A stretch of DNA of 6,754 bases. Origin: Actinomycetes bacterium (lineage in GTDB: Bacteria; Actinomycetota; Actinomycetes; Actinomycetales; Microbacteriaceae). Of this stretch, positions 5,752 to 6,754 are shown in pieces. Made by a program: the position numbers and the translations under genes. How positions within the stretch are numbered: the stretch's first letter is position 1; each line of letters begins with the position of its first letter. The stretch is taken from the NCBI GenBank assembly GCA_023421635.1, contig JAEZSU010000290.1, forward strand, positions 1 to 6,754, written 5' to 3'. The notes beneath the pieces were generated by a model that was given only the letters and a program-made list of their open reading frames with translations, ran no database searches and was not told the origin of the DNA.

Positions 5752-6696
5752 ATGCGGCGCAGCCCCCTTCCCGTCGACCTCGGTCCCGTGTTCTCGAGCC
5801 GCGAGGCGCGCGATGCGGGTGTGGGGGCGTGGCGCCTGGGCTCTCCCGATCTCGAGGCGCCGTTCCACGGCGTGCGGCGCCGACTCGACGCCCGCGAGGC
5901 CGAAGCGTGGGACCTCGCGGCGACGCTGATCCGTGATGCCTTCGCGTATGCGCGGCGAATGACGGAGCACGAGTTCTTCTGCGGCATGACCGCCGCGGTG
6001 CTGTGGGGCCTGCCGCTGCCGGCCTGGGCGCTGCGCGAGGCGTCCGTCGACGTCGCGGTGTTCTCCCCGCACCGTGCGTCGCGGGGGCGCGGTGTCGCGG
6101 GTCGTGAAGTCGACCGGCGGCTGGCGACCGTGACCACCGCACCCGTCGCGGCGCTCCCCGTCACCTGCCCCGCAACCACGTGGGCGATGCTCGCCAGGGT
6201 GCTCCGCCATCCGTACGACCTCGTCGCGGTGGGAGACGCCATCGTCCGCAGCCCGATGGTCGACACGGACCCGCCACCGCTCGCAACGCCGGAGGACCTC
6301 GCCGCCGTCGTCGCCGCTGGGCGCCGGGTCGGCGTCAACGCGCTTCGAGGGGCGCTTCCCCGCATCCGCGACCGCTCCGCATCCCGACCCGAGACCTGGA
6401 TGCGGCTGACGGTCGTGGATGCGGGGATCCCCGAGCCGCTCCTGAACCACGACGTGTTCGACGACGACGGGGTGTGGCTGGCGAGGGTCGACGGGGCATA
6501 CCCGCGCGAACGCGTCGCGCTGGAGTACGAGGGCGAGCACCACCTGCTCGATCCCGCCCAGTGGGCCAAGGACCTGCGGCGCTACGAACGGCTGGCCGCG
6601 GCGGGATGGCACGTCATCCGGGTGTCGAAGGGCGTGCTGTTCCGTGATCCCGCGGACCTCACTGTCCGGTTGCGCCGCGCGCTCGCCGCCCGCTGA
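5752..6696 (+). CDS. endonuclease-like protein: AbiEi-like N-terminus, PD-(D/E)XK-like C-terminus
   Basis: 314 residues, probably cytosolic. Residues about 11-45 (FSSREARDAGVGAWRLGSPD to PFHGVRRR) resemble the short winged-helix start of AbiEi-type antitoxin-like proteins. The middle (about 75-205) has the usual TAAVLWGLPLP and a serine/threonine-poor helical region. The C-terminus matches the Vsr-like DUF559/MTES_1575 nuclease fold: Asp247 in RVDGAYP, Glu258 and Glu260 in ALEYEGEHH, His263-His264, then an Asp/Arg-containing helix and AAGWHVIRV (282-291). The putative catalytic set is D-ExE rather than D-ExK, as is common in this family. Nuclease activity is inferred only. No AbiEii-type toxin or restriction partner is adjacent, so it stands as an orphan. 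Six Asp codons are GAT (21, 33, 62, 223, 267, 299), against none found in cls. ATG 5704 would add 16 Arg-rich residues and is less likely. Confidence 0.85.
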   Translation: MRRSPLPVDLGPVFSSREARDAGVGAWRLGSPDLEAPFHGVRRRLDAREAEAWDLAATLIRDAFAYARRMTEHEFFCGMTAAVLWGLPLPAWALREASVDVAVFSPHRASRGRGVAGREVDRRLATVTTAPVAALPVTCPATTWAMLARVLRHPYDLVAVGDAIVRSPMVDTDPPPLATPEDLAAVVAAGRRVGVNALRGALPRIRDRSASRPETWMRLTVVDAGIPEPLLNHDVFDDDGVWLARVDGAYPRERVALEYEGEHHLLDPAQWAKDLRRYERLAAAGWHVIRVSKGVLFRDPADLTVRLRRALAAR

Positions 6697-6713
6697 GCCC
6701 CGCCGCCCGTCGC
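6697..6713 (+). repeat. 17-bp repeat, copy 2, directly after the endonuclease-like gene
   Basis: This is the same 17-mer, GCCCCGCCGCCCGTCGC, as at 5488-5504. It starts on the first base after the TGA at 6694-6696. After it the sequence diverges into a C-rich tract and the window ends, so any larger repeat unit cannot be judged. Confidence 0.6.
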
Positions 6714-6737
6714 CCCGCGCCCCCCGCCCCCGGCCCC
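6713..6737 (-). other. predicted G-quadruplex motif (minus strand) in a C-rich tail
   Basis: The plus strand has C-runs of 4, 6, 5 and 4 bases at 6713-6716, 6720-6725, 6727-6731 and 6734-6737, separated by 3, 1 and 2 bases. The minus strand therefore carries four G-runs of at least four with very short loops. The whole tail 6697-6754 is 39 C, 16 G, 3 T and no A. In the mRNA of the upstream gene this would be a C-rich, A-free 3' end. Confidence 0.6.
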
Positions 6738-6754
6738 GCGCCGTCGCCCTGCGC

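Noticed and set aside
4671..6569. 632-codon minus-strand open frame across the lipoprotein and endonuclease-like genes
   Set aside because: It is Ser/Arg/Pro-rich, crosses the tandem repeat, and has no motif. The plus-strand genes explain the region.
5487..6754. Insertion sequence or transposon ends around the endonuclease-like gene
   Set aside because: The shared 17-mer is a direct repeat, there are no terminal inverted repeats or transposase, and the flanks are low-complexity C-rich DNA.

Overview
The window is very GC-rich, high-GC actinobacterial DNA. LysS, the DUF4192 protein and the orphan endonuclease all look like those of Microbacteriaceae (Microbacterium or a close relative). This placement is by recall of family sequence character, not by a search. 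Asp is almost always GAC, start regions lack strong Shine-Dalgarno sites, and the hexamer GCATCC/GGATGC is strikingly common.

Layout, left to right. Positions 1-99 probably carry the last codons of an upstream gene. lysS (146-1684, +) encodes a class II lysyl-tRNA synthetase. It converges on a DUF4192-family gene (1677-2807, -), and the two coding ends overlap by 8 bp. From a shared 136-bp divergent spacer, a 64-residue single-pass membrane protein gene (2944-3138, +) runs the other way. It is followed by cls (3224-4690, +), a two-HKD cardiolipin synthase with two N-terminal membrane segments. Then come a lipoprotein with two tandem copies of one domain (4764-5486, +), a repeat-bearing 265-bp spacer, and an orphan protein with an AbiEi-like N-terminus and a PD-(D/E)XK nuclease-like C-terminus (5752-6696, +). 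The window ends in a very C-rich tract.

The genes do not form one pathway. lysS and cls are core functions (translation, membrane phospholipid synthesis). The small membrane protein, the lipoprotein and probably cls act at the cell envelope, but each has its own putative promoter and no clear operon is seen. The endonuclease-like gene looks accessory: its codon use is looser and its flanks hold repeats.

No obvious new multi-gene system (defence island, biosynthetic cluster, CRISPR, mobile element) is visible. The most interesting signals are: (1) a recurring start architecture, a -10-like hexamer exactly 6 nt before ATG in four genes, suggesting leaderless mRNAs, with a GGA discriminator after the -10 of all five plus-strand genes; (2) a 44-bp tandem repeat with perfect hairpins, and a 17-mer found right after the stop codons of two adjacent genes; (3) a strong G-quadruplex motif at the right edge; (4) the excess of GCATCC; (5) the duplicated Cys-containing lipoprotein domain.
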